Shown: positions 19,145 through 29,531, counted from the first letter of the stretch. The stretch: 64,000 nucleotides of DNA from Pseudomonadota bacterium (GCA_021819085.1 JAKASJ010000017.1:1-64000), one strand, 5' to 3'. Notes: generated by a model not told the origin, from the letters alone. Numbers and translations are program-made.

Positions 19145-20305
19145 GTGGTTCGACGCCCATTTAACCGATTCCACATCCAGCTGTGCGGATTCTATTTTTT
19201 TTACTTCGCGACGCTGGGTGGTCTGATCCCCTATCTGGGTCTGTACCTGCATTCCATCGGTTTCGGGCCAGGCGCCATCGGCAGCGTCATGGCGTTGCTC
19301 ATGTCCTCGCGCATCGTGGCACCGCTGGTCTGGGGCTGGCTTGCCGACCACCGCGAGCGGCGCATGGTATTCGTGCGTCTCGCTTCTTTGCTCACGCTGG
19401 TTGCATTCTCGGGCATGTATCTGGCGCGGCAATTCTGGTGGATCGCCGCGGTGGTGTTCGTGTTCGGGTTCTTCTGGAACGCCTCGCTGCCGCTGCTCGA
19501 GGCCACCACCATGAGCCATACCGGTTCGGATCCCGGCGCCTACGGGCGGGTGAGGCTGTGGGGTTCGATCGGCTTCATCGCCAGTGTGCTGGTGCTCGGT
19601 GTTGTCATTGACCGGTACGGTGCCTGGTCGGTGCTGCCGGCGCTGTCGCTGCTGATGTCGGGAACAGGGCTGCTGGCGCTGAGTCTGCCCGAGGCTGAGC
19701 TGCGCGGCCGCATCGACCACCCCGGACCGCTGCGTCAGGCGCTGTTGCGTCGCGAAGTGTTCGCCTTCCTTCTGGCGTGTTTCCTGATGCAGGTCAGTCA
19801 CGGACCGTACTATACGTTCTACTCGCTGTACCTGGCCGGACAGGGGTATCCGAAGAGCGTGATTGGCGCGCTTTGGGCGTTCGCAGTATTGTGCGAGATC
19901 GGCGTTTTTCTCTCGATGCGCCGGTTGCTGGCGCGCATCGCACTGCGCCCGGTGCTGCTTGCAAGCTTTGCGCTCGCCGTGCTGCGCTGGCTGCTGATCG
20001 GGTATTTTCCCGGACACCTGGCCATCCTGGTGTTCGCCCAGGCACTGCATGCGGCGACTTTCGGGGCGTTTCATGCCGCTGCGATGCAGATGATTCACCG
20101 ATTCTTCACCGGACGCCATCAGCATCGCGGCCAGGCGATCTATGGCAGTGCAAGCATCGGATTGGGCGGGGCGGTGGGGAGTTTCTGGGCTGGACGCGCA
20201 TGGACAGCCCTCGGTCCTACGGCAACCTTCACGCTGGCAGCACTTATTGCCGGCCTGGCGTTCCTGGTAGCGCTGCTGCTGCTGCGGCCGCAGACAACGC
20301 AGTGA
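19145..20305 (+). CDS. MFS transporter, HcaT/phenylpropionate-permease-like
   Basis: A 386-residue twelve-helix transporter. The N-terminal half has FYFFYFATLGGLIPYLGLYL and the cytosolic motif WGWLADHRERRMVFVRLAS; the second half has FLMQVSHGPYYTFYSLYLAGQGYPKSVIGALW, which is the look of the 3-phenylpropionate/HcaT-like MFS_1 branch. GTG at 19145 is chosen because GGAG is seven bases upstream and it gives the normal N-terminus; an ATG at 19082 in the same frame adds 21 odd residues. The transported substrate cannot be told; many such proteins are annotated by distant similarity alone. Confidence 0.85.
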   Translation: MVRRPFNRFHIQLCGFYFFYFATLGGLIPYLGLYLHSIGFGPGAIGSVMALLMSSRIVAPLVWGWLADHRERRMVFVRLASLLTLVAFSGMYLARQFWWIAAVVFVFGFFWNASLPLLEATTMSHTGSDPGAYGRVRLWGSIGFIASVLVLGVVIDRYGAWSVLPALSLLMSGTGLLALSLPEAELRGRIDHPGPLRQALLRREVFAFLLACFLMQVSHGPYYTFYSLYLAGQGYPKSVIGALWAFAVLCEIGVFLSMRRLLARIALRPVLLASFALAVLRWLLIGYFPGHLAILVFAQALHAATFGAFHAAAMQMIHRFFTGRHQHRGQAIYGSASIGLGGAVGSFWAGRAWTALGPTATFTLAALIAGLAFLVALLLLRPQTTQ

Positions 20306-20336
20306 GCGCCTGTGGCGCGGACCGTCGCGGGCGGAT

Positions 20337-20768
20337 TCAGGCGAGCGATTTCACGCGCCGCCGCACCGCATCGAGCCTTATGAGTTCGCCGCGATGCCGG
20401 ACGGGCGCCTCCCGCTGCGGAGCATCGGACGCAACCCTGGCGATGCGGGGCGCATCGAAGATCTTGGCGACGGCAGTGCACAGCTCCTCCATGAACCGGT
20501 ACGCCTCGATATCGGTGCGGTTGGAGTCGAGCAAGCCGGCGCGGATGGGGCCGAGCGCCTCAAAGGTCGGTTGCGCCGTTACCGGGTCGGTGAGGCGGCG
20601 GCAGCCGTTGTGCTCATAGATTGCGCACACGATGCGGGCGGCAAGTTCGTAGTGCAGGGCGCTCGAATCGACAAGCGCCCGGATATTGGCAGCTGCCGGG
20701 TTCATCGGAAGCTGGTGCTGGCCGATGCGCGTTGTCAGCTGCTCGATGAGCTGCAGGAAATTCATCAT
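20337..20768 (-). CDS. Conserved protein of unknown function cotranscribed with LysR regulator
   Basis: A 143-residue soluble protein. I do not recognise the family. It is helical: MMNFLQLIEQLTTRIG, then HYELAARIVCAIYEHNGCRR and AYRFMEELCTAVAKIFDAP, ending in a basic part. Its ATG at 20768 overlaps the stop codon of the LysR gene by four bases (ATGA), so the two are translationally coupled. A role tied to the regulator is inferred from this alone. Confidence 0.65.
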   Translation of the reverse strand: MMNFLQLIEQLTTRIGQHQLPMNPAAANIRALVDSSALHYELAARIVCAIYEHNGCRRLTDPVTAQPTFEALGPIRAGLLDSNRTDIEAYRFMEELCTAVAKIFDAPRIARVASDAPQREAPVRHRGELIRLDAVRRRVKSLA

Positions 20769-21634
20769 TTGGTCGCTCGAATTGCCTCGATAATTGCCGA
20801 AGCCGCGTTCGACAGGGTGCGCGCCGCATGCGTCACCACCCCGAGTTCACGCACGATACGGATGCCTTCAATCTGGACCACTTTGAGGTCGCCGTCAATT
20901 AACGTATGGGGCAGTGCACTCCACCCCAGGCCGATCGACACGAGCATCTTGATCAGCTCCAGGTAATTCGTCTCAAGGCCGATGCGCAGATTCCGCCGCA
21001 CGGGCGCAAGCGCTGCGAGAACGATTTCGCGGGTAGTGGCGCCCGGCACCGGCAGGATGATCGGATATTCGGCCAGCGCCTGCAGACGCAGATGTCTTGC
21101 GGCAGCGAGCGGATGGGCGGCAGCGACCACGATTTCGAGCGGATCCTCCCAGACCTTTTCCCGCCGCAGGCGCGCGTTCGAACCGCGCGGAAGCGTCACG
21201 ACCGCCAGATCGAGATCGCCCTGTTCGACGGCGTGGCAGGCCGCTTCCGAGTCCATGAACCGCAGATCGAGCTGTACGTTCGGATGGGCAGTGTAGAACT
21301 GCCTAAGCGCGGGCGGCAGGCGGTGCAGGCCGACGTGATAGCTGGTCCCAAGCCGCAGCGGTCCGGCGATGTCCCGGGACAGGGCCGCGATACGGCGTTT
21401 GGCTTCCCCCACTCCGTCAAGAATCGTCCGCGCCTGCGGCAGCAGCGCAATGCCGGCCGGGGCCAGCTGGATCCTTCGGCCGACACGGTCGAAGAGTTTG
21501 GCGCCAAGCTCCGCTTCGAGCGCGGCAATGCGCTTGCTGATGGCCGGCTGGGTGATGAAGGCGCGCTCTGCGGCGCGTGAGAACGAGCCGCTTTCGGCCA
21601 CGGCCAGGAAGGTTTGCAGGTCGTTTATATCCAT
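20765..21634 (-). CDS. LysR-family transcriptional regulator
   Basis: A 289-residue regulator. The N-terminal winged helix reads INDLQTFLAVAESGSFSRAAERAFITQPAISKRIAALEAELG, a textbook LysR helix-turn-helix. The effector domain follows (PLRLGTSYHVGLHRLPPALRQFY..., GDLDLAVVTLPRG). It is divergent from leuC with a 102-base gap, and LysR proteins usually regulate the divergent gene, so control of leuCDB-asd is the leading inference. A branched-chain amino acid precursor such as isopropylmalate could be the effector, but nothing in the sequence shows it. Confidence 0.93.
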   Translation of the reverse strand: MDINDLQTFLAVAESGSFSRAAERAFITQPAISKRIAALEAELGAKLFDRVGRRIQLAPAGIALLPQARTILDGVGEAKRRIAALSRDIAGPLRLGTSYHVGLHRLPPALRQFYTAHPNVQLDLRFMDSEAACHAVEQGDLDLAVVTLPRGSNARLRREKVWEDPLEIVVAAAHPLAAARHLRLQALAEYPIILPVPGATTREIVLAALAPVRRNLRIGLETNYLELIKMLVSIGLGWSALPHTLIDGDLKVVQIEGIRIVRELGVVTHAARTLSNAASAIIEAIRATK

Positions 21635-21669
21635 AACTTTTGAGAATCGAAATCATGATAAATATGACT

Positions 21670-21698
21670 TTGCGTTATTTATAGCCGGATCCTAGAAT
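21670..21698 (+). promoter_or_regulatory. Sigma-70-type promoter of leuC
   Basis: TTGCGT at 21670-21675 and TAGAAT at 21693-21698 are 17 bases apart. The predicted transcription start (about 21705) leaves a leader of some 30 bases before leuC. An ATCATGAT palindrome at 21652-21659, just upstream, sits where a LysR regulator would bind. Confidence 0.6.
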
Positions 21699-21736
21699 AG
21701 ACGCAAGATCCCGACAGACTTAACTGCCCCGAGCGT

Positions 21737-23149
21737 ATGGCCATGAACGGAAAAACACTTTACGACAAACTTTGGGAAGCCCACGTGGTGCGCACAAACC
21801 CGGACGGCACCGCCTTGATCTATATCGACCGCCACCTCGTGCACGAGGTGACCAGTCCGCAGGCCTTTGAAGGACTGCGGCTGGCCGGCCGCAGTCTGTG
21901 GCGTGTCGATGCCAACCTCGCCACCGCCGATCACAATGTTCCGACGACCGGCCGGCGCCAGGGCATTGCTGACCCGGTGTCGCGCCTGCAGGTCGAGACG
22001 CTCGACCAGAACTGTCAGGATTTCGGGATCACTGAATTCGGGATGAACGACCCGCGTCAGGGTATCGTGCACGTCATCGGGCCGGAGCAGGGCGCCACGC
22101 TGCCCGGCATGACGGTGGTGTGCGGCGATTCCCACACTTCGACGCATGGGGCATTCGGCGCGCTTGCCTTCGGAATCGGGACTTCCGAGGTGGAGCATGT
22201 TCTGGCAACGCAATGCCTGTTGTTGAAGAAGTCGAAGAACATGCGCGTGTGCGTCGAAGGCGCGATCCCGTTCGGCGTCACCGCCAAGGACATCGTGCTT
22301 GCCATCGTCGGCCGCATCGGCACCGCTGGTGGCACCGGATATGCGATCGAATTTGCCGGCTCGGCGATCCGGTCGCTGTCCATGGAAGGCCGCATGACGG
22401 TCTGCAACATGGCGATTGAGGCGGGCGCGCGCGCGGGGATGATCGCGGTCGACGACAAGACCGTCGACTACCTGCGCGGCCGCCCGTACGCGCCGCCGCC
22501 GCAGTTGTGGGAACAGGCGCAGGTCGCCTGGCGCAGTTTTTACAGCGACGAGGGCGCGACGTTCGACCATGAAATCAGAATCGACGCCGGCGCGATCGTG
22601 CCCCAGGTCACCTGGGGCACATCACCGGAGATGGTCGTGGGAATCGATGGCCGGGTACCCGATCCCTTGCGCGAACAGGACGCCACACGGCGCGCGAGCA
22701 TGCGCGGCGCGCTCGAGTACATGAACCTCGTGCCGGGAACGGCGATCCAGGATATCGCGATCGACAAGGTGTTCATCGGTTCTTGCACCAACTCACGCAT
22801 CGAAGACCTGCGCGCCGCCGCTGCGGTGGTCCGGGGCAAACGCCTTGCGCACAATGTCAAGCTTGCGATGGTGGTCCCGGGATCCGGTCTGATCAAGACC
22901 CAGGCCGAAAGCGAGGGGCTCGATAAGGTATTCACCGCGGCCGGGTTCGAATGGCGCGAGCCGGGCTGCTCCATGTGCCTGGCCATGAACGCCGACCGCC
23001 TGGAGCCGGGCGAGCGCTGCGCTTCCACATCGAACCGCAATTTCGAGGGACGCCAGGGTGCCGGCGGACGCACGCATCTTGTCAGTCCGGCCATGGCCGC
23101 GGCGGCGGGAATCGCCGGACATTTCGTCGACGTGCGCAGCTGGCGTTGA
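21737..23149 (+). CDS. leuC: 3-isopropylmalate dehydratase large subunit
   Basis: A 470-residue aconitase-family subunit that, with LeuD, isomerises 2- to 3-isopropylmalate in leucine synthesis. It holds the [4Fe-4S] cluster: FIGSCTNSR near residue 346 and CSMCLAMN near residue 410. [33 protein letters not shown] is the standard active-site stretch. Start ATG at 21737 or, two codons in, at 21743 (MAMNG). leuD begins 71 bases downstream. leuA is not in the window. Confidence 0.97.
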   Translation: MAMNGKTLYDKLWEAHVVRTNPDGTALIYIDRHLVHEVTSPQAFEGLRLAGRSLWRVDANLATADHNVPTTGRRQGIADPVSRLQVETLDQNCQDFGITEFGMNDPRQGIVHVIGPEQGATLPGMTVVCGDSHTSTHGAFGALAFGIGTSEVEHVLATQCLLLKKSKNMRVCVEGAIPFGVTAKDIVLAIVGRIGTAGGTGYAIEFAGSAIRSLSMEGRMTVCNMAIEAGARAGMIAVDDKTVDYLRGRPYAPPPQLWEQAQVAWRSFYSDEGATFDHEIRIDAGAIVPQVTWGTSPEMVVGIDGRVPDPLREQDATRRASMRGALEYMNLVPGTAIQDIAIDKVFIGSCTNSRIEDLRAAAAVVRGKRLAHNVKLAMVVPGSGLIKTQAESEGLDKVFTAAGFEWREPGCSMCLAMNADRLEPGERCASTSNRNFEGRQGAGGRTHLVSPAMAAAAGIAGHFVDVRSWR

Positions 23150-23220
23150 CTGCCGACGGGCTTTCACTGGCAATCCCGGCGGCATTAGCCGCCCCGCACA
23201 AACCAGAACGTGGAGTCATC

Positions 23221-23859
23221 ATGCAGAAATTCACGACATTGACCGGTATAGCGGCGCCCATGGACCGGGCAAACGTGGACACCGATGCAATCATTCCGAA
23301 ACAGTACCTGAAGTCGATCAAGCGCAGCGGGTTCGGTCCGAACCTGTTTGATTCCTGGCGGTATCTCGATGAGGGCGAACCCGGGATGGATCATGGCCGG
23401 CGCCGGCTCAACCCCGACTTCGTGCTGAACCAGCCGCGCTATGCCGGCGCCAGCATCCTGCTGGCGCGTGCCAACTTCGGTTGCGGTTCCTCGCGTGAAC
23501 ACGCTCCCTGGGCTCTGATGGATTACGGCTTCCGCGTCATCATTGCCCCGAGCTATGCGGACATCTTCTACCAGAACAGCCTGAAGAACGGCCTGTTGCC
23601 CGTTGTCCTGGAAGAAGCAGCGGTACAGCAGCTGTTCGAGGGTGTGTACGCGCAGGAGGGTTACCGGCTCAGCGTCGATCTCGACAGGCAGACGATCACC
23701 ACGCCTTCCGGCCAGGTCATTCACTTCGATATCGATCCGTTCCGCAAACATTGCCTCGTCAATGGTCTGGATGACATCGGCTTGACCCTGAAGCATGTCG
23801 ATGATATCCGGGCATACGAGGCAAGACGGCACAAGGAAGCCCCCTGGCTGTTTCGATAG
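23221..23859 (+). CDS. leuD: 3-isopropylmalate dehydratase small subunit
   Basis: A 212-residue partner of LeuC. The signature [28 protein letters not shown] is complete, and the N-terminus ([33 protein letters not shown]) is the family norm. A ribosome site, GGAG at 23212-23215, precedes the ATG. The frame is open for 270 bases upstream inside leuC, but this is out-of-frame noise with respect to leuC. Confidence 0.97.
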   Translation: MQKFTTLTGIAAPMDRANVDTDAIIPKQYLKSIKRSGFGPNLFDSWRYLDEGEPGMDHGRRRLNPDFVLNQPRYAGASILLARANFGCGSSREHAPWALMDYGFRVIIAPSYADIFYQNSLKNGLLPVVLEEAAVQQLFEGVYAQEGYRLSVDLDRQTITTPSGQVIHFDIDPFRKHCLVNGLDDIGLTLKHVDDIRAYEARRHKEAPWLFR

Positions 23860-24014
23860 GTGCGGTCGCTGCGGCCCGCGGGAAAGCCGGGACTGGGATC
23901 CCCGGACCATGCGCAGATGCCGAATCGACCAGACAAGCCGGATTCGGCCGGACTGGCAAGGCAGGCCCCGGGTCTGATGGAACCATTAATCGCATTTTCT
24001 GACGGAGTGGATCG

Positions 24015-25091
24015 ATGAGTCACAAGGTACTGGTGCTTCCGGGAGACGGTATTGGCCCGGAGATCATGGCAGAGGCAGTGAAAGTGCTGGAGTCGCTGCG
24101 CTCCGATGGCCTGGAGATCGAGATCGAGCACGGACTCGTCGGCGGCGCGGCCTACGATGCTGTCGGTACGCCGCTGCCCGAAGAGACGCTGCGCCTGGCG
24201 CGTGCGGCCGACGCGGTGCTGCTTGGTGCCGTCGGAGGTCCCAAATGGGAGTCATTGGACATCGCGCTGCGGCCGGAAAAGGGACTGCTGGGTCTGCGCT
24301 CGGAACTGGGGCTGTTCGCAAACCTGCGTCCGGCGCTGCTCTATCCGCAGCTGGTTTCGGCCTCCAGCCTGAAGGCCGAAGTGGTCTCGGGGTTGGACCT
24401 GATGATCGTTCGCGAGCTTACCGGTGGCATCTACTTTGGTCAGCCGCGCGGCATTCGGATGCGTGCCGATGGCCAGCGCGAGGGCTTCAACACGCTTATC
24501 TACAGTGAATCGGAGATCAGACGCATCGCACGGGTGGCGTTCGAAACCGCGATGAAGCGCGGCCGGCGCGTATGCTCGGTTGACAAGGCCAATGTGCTCG
24601 AGTGCACCGAGCTGTGGCGGGAAGTCGTCAGTGCGGTGGCCAAGGATTACCCGCAGGTCAGCCTAACGCATATGTACGTGGACAATGCGGCGATGCAGCT
24701 GGTGCGTGCGCCGAAGCAGTTCGATGTCATTGTGACGACCAACATGTTCGGAGACATCCTTTCCGACGAGGCGGCGATGCTGACCGGATCGATCGGCATG
24801 CTTCCTTCGGCATCCCTTGATGCGGCGAACAAGGGGATGTACGAGCCAATCCATGGGTCCGCACCTGATATTGCCGGCAAGGGAATCGCGAACCCCCTGG
24901 GTACGGTCCTGTCTGTGGCGATGCTGCTGCGCTACACTCTGGACCGGCCGGACCTGGCGCTGCGCGTTGAGCACGCCGTCGCGGCGGCGCTGGACCAGGG
25001 GCTGCGTACCACCGACATATACACCGACGGCTGCTCGCGCGTCGGTACCGCGCAGATGGGCGCGGCCGTGGTGGAGGTATTGCGCCGGTAA
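24015..25091 (+). CDS. leuB: 3-isopropylmalate dehydrogenase
   Basis: A 358-residue NAD-dependent enzyme that oxidises and decarboxylates 3-isopropylmalate to 2-oxoisocaproate. [19 protein letters not shown] opens the protein; [14 protein letters not shown] and [25 protein letters not shown], which holds the Asp residues for the metal, are intact. [20 protein letters not shown] follows. A 155-base gap from leuD has no other gene. GGAGTGGAT precedes the ATG. Confidence 0.97.
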   Translation: MSHKVLVLPGDGIGPEIMAEAVKVLESLRSDGLEIEIEHGLVGGAAYDAVGTPLPEETLRLARAADAVLLGAVGGPKWESLDIALRPEKGLLGLRSELGLFANLRPALLYPQLVSASSLKAEVVSGLDLMIVRELTGGIYFGQPRGIRMRADGQREGFNTLIYSESEIRRIARVAFETAMKRGRRVCSVDKANVLECTELWREVVSAVAKDYPQVSLTHMYVDNAAMQLVRAPKQFDVIVTTNMFGDILSDEAAMLTGSIGMLPSASLDAANKGMYEPIHGSAPDIAGKGIANPLGTVLSVAMLLRYTLDRPDLALRVEHAVAAALDQGLRTTDIYTDGCSRVGTAQMGAAVVEVLRR

Positions 25092-25186
25092 GGCGCGCAC
25101 GGTGCCGGTGTTTCTGCACCGGGCGGATTCCCGGAGGGCCGGGGTTGGATTGTCGGAGTAGCAGTTCAGTGAGCAGAGGCGACTTA

Positions 25187-26299
25187 ATGAAGCGGGTAGG
25201 GTTTGTCGGGTGGCGTGGCATGGTTGGCTCGGTACTGATGCAGCGAATGCGCGCCGAAGGCGATTTCGCGCTGATCGAGCCGGTATTTTTCACGACGTCC
25301 CAGATCGGCGGGGCGGGTCCGGCCATAGGAAAAGAGGTTCCGCCGCTCAAGGACGCCCGTGATATCGCCGCACTCAGGTCCATGGACATCGTCATCTCCT
25401 GCCAGGGCGGCGACTACACTGGAGAGGTTTTTCCCGGACTGCGTGCAGCGGGCTGGAAGGGATACTGGATCGATGCCGCATCCACGCTGCGCATGGACCG
25501 GGAGAGCGTGATCGTCCTCGATCCCGTCAATCACGAGGTGATCGGCGCGGCACTCGACCGTGGCATGCGCAACTATATCGGCGGCAACTGCACCGTCAGT
25601 CTGATGCTCATGGCGCTGGGCGGGCTGTTCCAGCGGGGCTTGGTCGAGTGGATGACGGCCATGACTTACCAGGCTGCCTCCGGTGCCGGGGCGCAGAACA
25701 TGCGCGAGCTGCTCAGGCAGATGGGTTCGGTGCACCAGGCAGCGCTGCCCATGCTCGACGATCCGGCGTCGGCGATTCTCGAAATCGACAGGGCGGTGGC
25801 AAACAGGCTGCATGACCCGGCGTTTCCCAGCGAGCACTTCGGCGTTCCGCTGGCTGGAAGCGTGATTCCGTGGATCGACAAGGACCTGGGAAACGGTCAG
25901 AGCCGGGAGGAGTGGAAGGGGCAGGCGGAAACCAACAAGATCCTCGGCCGTGACGAGAATCCCGTGCCGGTGGATGGAATCTGCGTGCGCATCGGCGCCA
26001 TGCGTTGCCACAGCCAGGCGCTGACGATAAAGCTGACACGCGACGTACCGCTCGACGAGATCGAGGACATGCTTGCCGGTGCAAACGACTGGGTGCGGGT
26101 GGTTCCGAACGAGCGCGAGCGTACGTTACGCGAACTGACTCCAGCGGCGATCACGGGAACCCTCACCGTGCCCGTCGGCAGGCTGCGCAAGCTGGCGATG
26201 GGCAATCACTACCTTTCGGCATTCACGGTGGGCGACCAGCTCCTGTGGGGGGCGGCCGAGCCGCTGCGCCGCATGCTGCGCATCCTGCTGCAGGCCTAG
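25187..26299 (+). CDS. asd: Aspartate-semialdehyde dehydrogenase
   Basis: A 370-residue enzyme reducing aspartyl phosphate to the semialdehyde for lysine/diaminopimelate, threonine and methionine synthesis. The catalytic cysteine is in [12 protein letters not shown] near residue 133. [18 protein letters not shown] is the NADP-binding N-terminus, and the end holds [16 protein letters not shown] with the active-site His. It is the long gram-negative form. AGAGG at 25175-25179 precedes ATG 25187. Clustering with leuCDB and fimV is common in gammaproteobacteria. Confidence 0.96.
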   Translation: MKRVGFVGWRGMVGSVLMQRMRAEGDFALIEPVFFTTSQIGGAGPAIGKEVPPLKDARDIAALRSMDIVISCQGGDYTGEVFPGLRAAGWKGYWIDAASTLRMDRESVIVLDPVNHEVIGAALDRGMRNYIGGNCTVSLMLMALGGLFQRGLVEWMTAMTYQAASGAGAQNMRELLRQMGSVHQAALPMLDDPASAILEIDRAVANRLHDPAFPSEHFGVPLAGSVIPWIDKDLGNGQSREEWKGQAETNKILGRDENPVPVDGICVRIGAMRCHSQALTIKLTRDVPLDEIEDMLAGANDWVRVVPNERERTLRELTPAAITGTLTVPVGRLRKLAMGNHYLSAFTVGDQLLWGAAEPLRRMLRILLQA

Positions 26300-26590
26300 T
26301 TCCGGACCATGGGGCGGGGGGTGCCGGGCAGCGCCTCGCGATGGCAGTGCCGCAATCTGCAGCGGCCGGATAACCCGGGGCCGGGTGCATGGACGGAACG
26401 CGCGAAAGCGGCTATATACCCTTTGAGACCATGATGTTCGGACCTCCGGATCCGTGCGTTGGGCGGACCGTGGGGTGTTGGTCGTCGCGCGGTACGCAGC
26501 GGTTCATGCCGTCCCAGCGCGCGAATTCCTCGGTGGCCTGTGACGCGGCGTCCGGACGTGGGCGGGTATTGCCGCTGCCTCGGCTGAGGG
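26300..26590 (+). other. Intergenic region before fimV
   Basis: About 290 bases with no protein-like frame. A 90-codon open frame at 26389 has odd composition and no ribosome site. Nothing structured was found apart from the promoter and palindrome that follow at its right end. Confidence 0.45.
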
Positions 26591-26619
26591 TTGGTGAAAC
26601 AGTATTTGTAGGCTATAGT
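26591..26619 (+). promoter_or_regulatory. Sigma-70-type promoter of fimV
   Basis: TTGGTG at 26591-26596 and TATAGT at 26614-26619 have a 17-base spacer. Transcription would begin near 26626, inside or next to a 12-base palindrome, and leave a leader of about 95 bases to the fimV start. Confidence 0.6.
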
Positions 26620-26626
26620 TATCTGA

Positions 26627-26638
26627 TGTTTATAAACA
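26627..26638. promoter_or_regulatory. 12-base palindrome at the fimV transcription start
   Basis: TGTTTATAAACA is a perfect inverted repeat directly downstream of the predicted -10. An operator at +1 would allow repression. The repeat is AT-rich, so it may also be chance; no regulator is assigned. Confidence 0.4.
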
Positions 26639-26720
26639 CTATTAATACTATGTGCACGTAACTCCAAGTACTAGAAGCGGTTGTTTAGGTGAGACAGGGG
26701 CAGTCGGGGGAGTATACGCC

Positions 26721-29531
26721 ATGCGCCAGAGCATGATGTTGAAGTCGGGCAGGCATCAGCAGTTGATCAGGATCATTCTGGGCGCAGCGCTTTCGGCATT
26801 GCCAGCGCTGGCGTATGGCCTTGGCCTCGGCCGGCTGGTCGTCGAGTCGGGGCTGGATGAGCCGCTCAATGCGCATGTACGGATCATCGATGCCACGCCA
26901 GGCGAGATCAAAACCCTCAGTCCCTCGCTGGCTTCGGACGCCATCTTTGCCGCCGCCGGCGTAGAACGTCACCACTTTCTTTCGCGCATCAAGTACGCCG
27001 TCAGGCAGCACAAGGACGGTAATTACTACATCGAGCTTTCGACTGACGGTCCTTTTCGCGAGCCCTTTATTCAGACGCTCCTGGAGGTCGACTGGGCCGG
27101 TGGACAACTGGTCCGCGAATACACCGCACTGCTGGATCCCCCCCATTGGGTTGCGAGCCAACATCCGGCGATCTCGGCTCCGGCAGTAACTACCGCTCCT
27201 GCAGCACCCGCCGCCGCGGCTTCCGGGACACCTCTGTCCCCACCGCCGGCATCCGCCGGCACCGCGCGACAGCAGACTCCGCAGCCACAGACTGCCCTGG
27301 CCATGCCGGCAGCACCCAAGGCATCCGCTGCCAATGGGCTGCTGGGGCCCTCCCCGGGCAGCACCGCTGCCGCAGCACCCGAGCCGGCGCCGCAAATCCC
27401 CGCGGCGCACGCGTACGGCGCAGCGGTAACCGGGCAGCGTTCATCGTGGGCGAATGCGACTCAATTTACCGTCAGAAAAGGCGATACCCTGAGCGGGATC
27501 GCCCGCAAGATCACTGTTGACCATAGTATCAGCCCGGAACAGGTCATGATCGCGCTGCTGCAGGCCAATCCGAACGCGTTCTTTGACCGAAATATCAACA
27601 ACCTGATGTCCGGGAAGATACTCAAGGTCCCAGCACGCAAGCAGGTGCTGTCCGTGTCCAGGGCGCAGGCCATCAAGGATTTCCGCGTTCAGTACGACGC
27701 CTGGCAGGAATACAAGCTCAAACTTGCGGCCGCCAGCCATGCCATAAGGGTTGCGGGCGGAAGTGCCCAGGGCGTACAGCACGGGGCACAGCCGTCAGTC
27801 AAGGCGCCGGTCTCGGCGAAATCCAAGCCTGCTCCGACTGCAGCGGCACAGGCCGGCGGCGCAGGGGCTGCACAGGGTTCAGCGGGCGAGGCGTTGCTGC
27901 GCATCGTTCGTTCCGAGCTGAATGCGGAGTCCGTCGGCGGCGGGGCTGGCAAGTCGGCGGGCCCGGTTACTAAGGCGACAGCGGGCCGAGAGCGGGCGGT
28001 ATTGTCGAACAAGATGACGACGCTCGAAGAGCAGATCGATGCCCGGCAGCAGGAAAACAAGGCGCTTCGCCAACGCGTCGGCAAGATGCGCAAGCAGGTG
28101 CAGAATACCAAGCGCCTCATCGCGGTTGAGAACCGGGAACTGGCGCTGGCCGAGAAGCAGGCCACAAAGCCCAAGGCGGCGCCGGTGCGCCCGATCGTGG
28201 GGCGGCCGCTTGCCGCAAAGCCGCCGATCCGGCACTTCGTTCCTCCTCCGCAGCCGCAAAGCGCGGGCCTGATCATGGGTGTGCTCGGCGACATTTTTGA
28301 CAATCCGCAGACGCTTGCGATGCTCGGCGGGGTGGCGGTTCTCGGAGTCGGCATCCTGGCGATGTACTACCTGCGTCGCCGGCGTGCGAAGGCCGAATTC
28401 GAAGAAAGCATCCTCTCGGGCGGCAGCCTCGCGGCCGAAGCCTCGAGCGTCACGGACAGCGGGAGCCAGGCCGCTGCCAGTGATACGTCGTTCCTGAGTG
28501 ACTTCAGCCAGGGCGGCATGGGCAACATACACACCGACGAAGTGGATCCGATCGCCGAGGCGGAAGTGTATCTCGCCTACGGGCGCGATGAGCAGGCAGA
28601 AGAGATTCTGAAAGAAGCGATCGTCAAGGATCCGCAGCGGCAGGAGCTCAAGCAGAAGCTGCTCGAGATCTACCTGCAGCGCAACGACATCGTTGCATTC
28701 GAAACACTCGCCGAAGAGCTGTATGCGCAGATCGGAGGGACGGGCGGCCGGGTTTGGGAAAAAGTAGAGGAAATGGGCCGCAAGATCAGTCCGAGTAACC
28801 CCATGTTCCGCGGCGGTGCACCCGGCCGCAAGCCGGTCGCGGCGACCGGCGAAATGGAAATGCTCGAGGACATGACCGGCAACACCGGTCCGATCGTACC
28901 CAATGCCACTTTCTCCGCGATGAACGACACGCAGCATGCGGCAGCCGCGCCGGCGCCTGAAGCCGGCGGAATCGATTTCACCGCTGCCGATGTGGCAGGT
29001 TCGGCAGTTGCTGCAGCCGCCAGCGAAAGCGCAGCGCCGGGGTCTTCCGGGGGGATAAATTTCGATCTGGACCGAGCTTCGGCGTCCGGCACCGCTCCGG
29101 CCCTCGGCGCCCGTCCATCGTCCGAGGTCGCCGCGGCCGATAGCGGCTTCGGCCTGGATTTCGACCTGGACGGCGTACCGGCCACCGGCGGCGATGCGCA
29201 CGAGATCAGCCTCGATACTGTGGCGCAGTCCGCAGGCGAGCAGACCCTCGATTTCGAACCGGTCACCGGGGCGCCGCGTGCCGACGAGGGCATTGCATTC
29301 ATGGCCGACGCATCCTCCGATGCCCCGGCGCTTGAATTCGAAGGTGCCGACGAAGGCGGTGCCGAGGGCCATTCGCAGTGGGATGAAACCACGACGAAGC
29401 TGGATCTGGCCAAGGCCTACATCGATATGGGCGATTCCGAGGGCGCGCGCAGCATCCTCGATGAGGTCATATCCGAAGGGAACGAGAACCAGAAGAACCA
29501 GGCACGCGAACTGGCCGCGCAGATCGCGTGA
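26721..29531 (+). CDS. fimV: FimV-like polar hub / pilus assembly protein
   Basis: A 936-residue inner-membrane protein with a large periplasmic part and a cytosolic tail. After a signal-like stretch, ALGLGRLVVESGLDEPLNAHVRI is the conserved FimV N-terminal domain. A LysM domain (QFTVRKGDTLSGIARKI, about residues 247-300) binds peptidoglycan. A coiled coil (about residues 420-490), one membrane helix (about residues 530-550) and an acidic tail follow. The tail has TPR-like helices (AEAEVYLAYGRDEQAEEILKEAI) and the FimV C-terminal motif (TKLDLAKAYIDMGDSEGARSILDEVI). In Pseudomonas this protein organises type IV pili and polar signalling. GGGGGAG eight bases upstream sets ATG 26721. Confidence 0.92.
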   Translation: MRQSMMLKSGRHQQLIRIILGAALSALPALAYGLGLGRLVVESGLDEPLNAHVRIIDATPGEIKTLSPSLASDAIFAAAGVERHHFLSRIKYAVRQHKDGNYYIELSTDGPFREPFIQTLLEVDWAGGQLVREYTALLDPPHWVASQHPAISAPAVTTAPAAPAAAASGTPLSPPPASAGTARQQTPQPQTALAMPAAPKASAANGLLGPSPGSTAAAAPEPAPQIPAAHAYGAAVTGQRSSWANATQFTVRKGDTLSGIARKITVDHSISPEQVMIALLQANPNAFFDRNINNLMSGKILKVPARKQVLSVSRAQAIKDFRVQYDAWQEYKLKLAAASHAIRVAGGSAQGVQHGAQPSVKAPVSAKSKPAPTAAAQAGGAGAAQGSAGEALLRIVRSELNAESVGGGAGKSAGPVTKATAGRERAVLSNKMTTLEEQIDARQQENKALRQRVGKMRKQVQNTKRLIAVENRELALAEKQATKPKAAPVRPIVGRPLAAKPPIRHFVPPPQPQSAGLIMGVLGDIFDNPQTLAMLGGVAVLGVGILAMYYLRRRRAKAEFEESILSGGSLAAEASSVTDSGSQAAASDTSFLSDFSQGGMGNIHTDEVDPIAEAEVYLAYGRDEQAEEILKEAIVKDPQRQELKQKLLEIYLQRNDIVAFETLAEELYAQIGGTGGRVWEKVEEMGRKISPSNPMFRGGAPGRKPVAATGEMEMLEDMTGNTGPIVPNATFSAMNDTQHAAAAPAPEAGGIDFTAADVAGSAVAAAASESAAPGSSGGINFDLDRASASGTAPALGARPSSEVAAADSGFGLDFDLDGVPATGGDAHEISLDTVAQSAGEQTLDFEPVTGAPRADEGIAFMADASSDAPALEFEGADEGGAEGHSQWDETTTKLDLAKAYIDMGDSEGARSILDEVISEGNENQKNQARELAAQIA

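Noticed and set aside
18020-20125. A 701-codon minus-strand frame across the methyltransferase and MFS genes
   Set aside because: Antisense to well-supported genes; composition (Gln, His, Arg, Pro) is unlike a folded protein.
26389-26661. A 90-codon plus-strand frame before fimV
   Set aside because: Composition odd, runs over the fimV promoter, no ribosome site.
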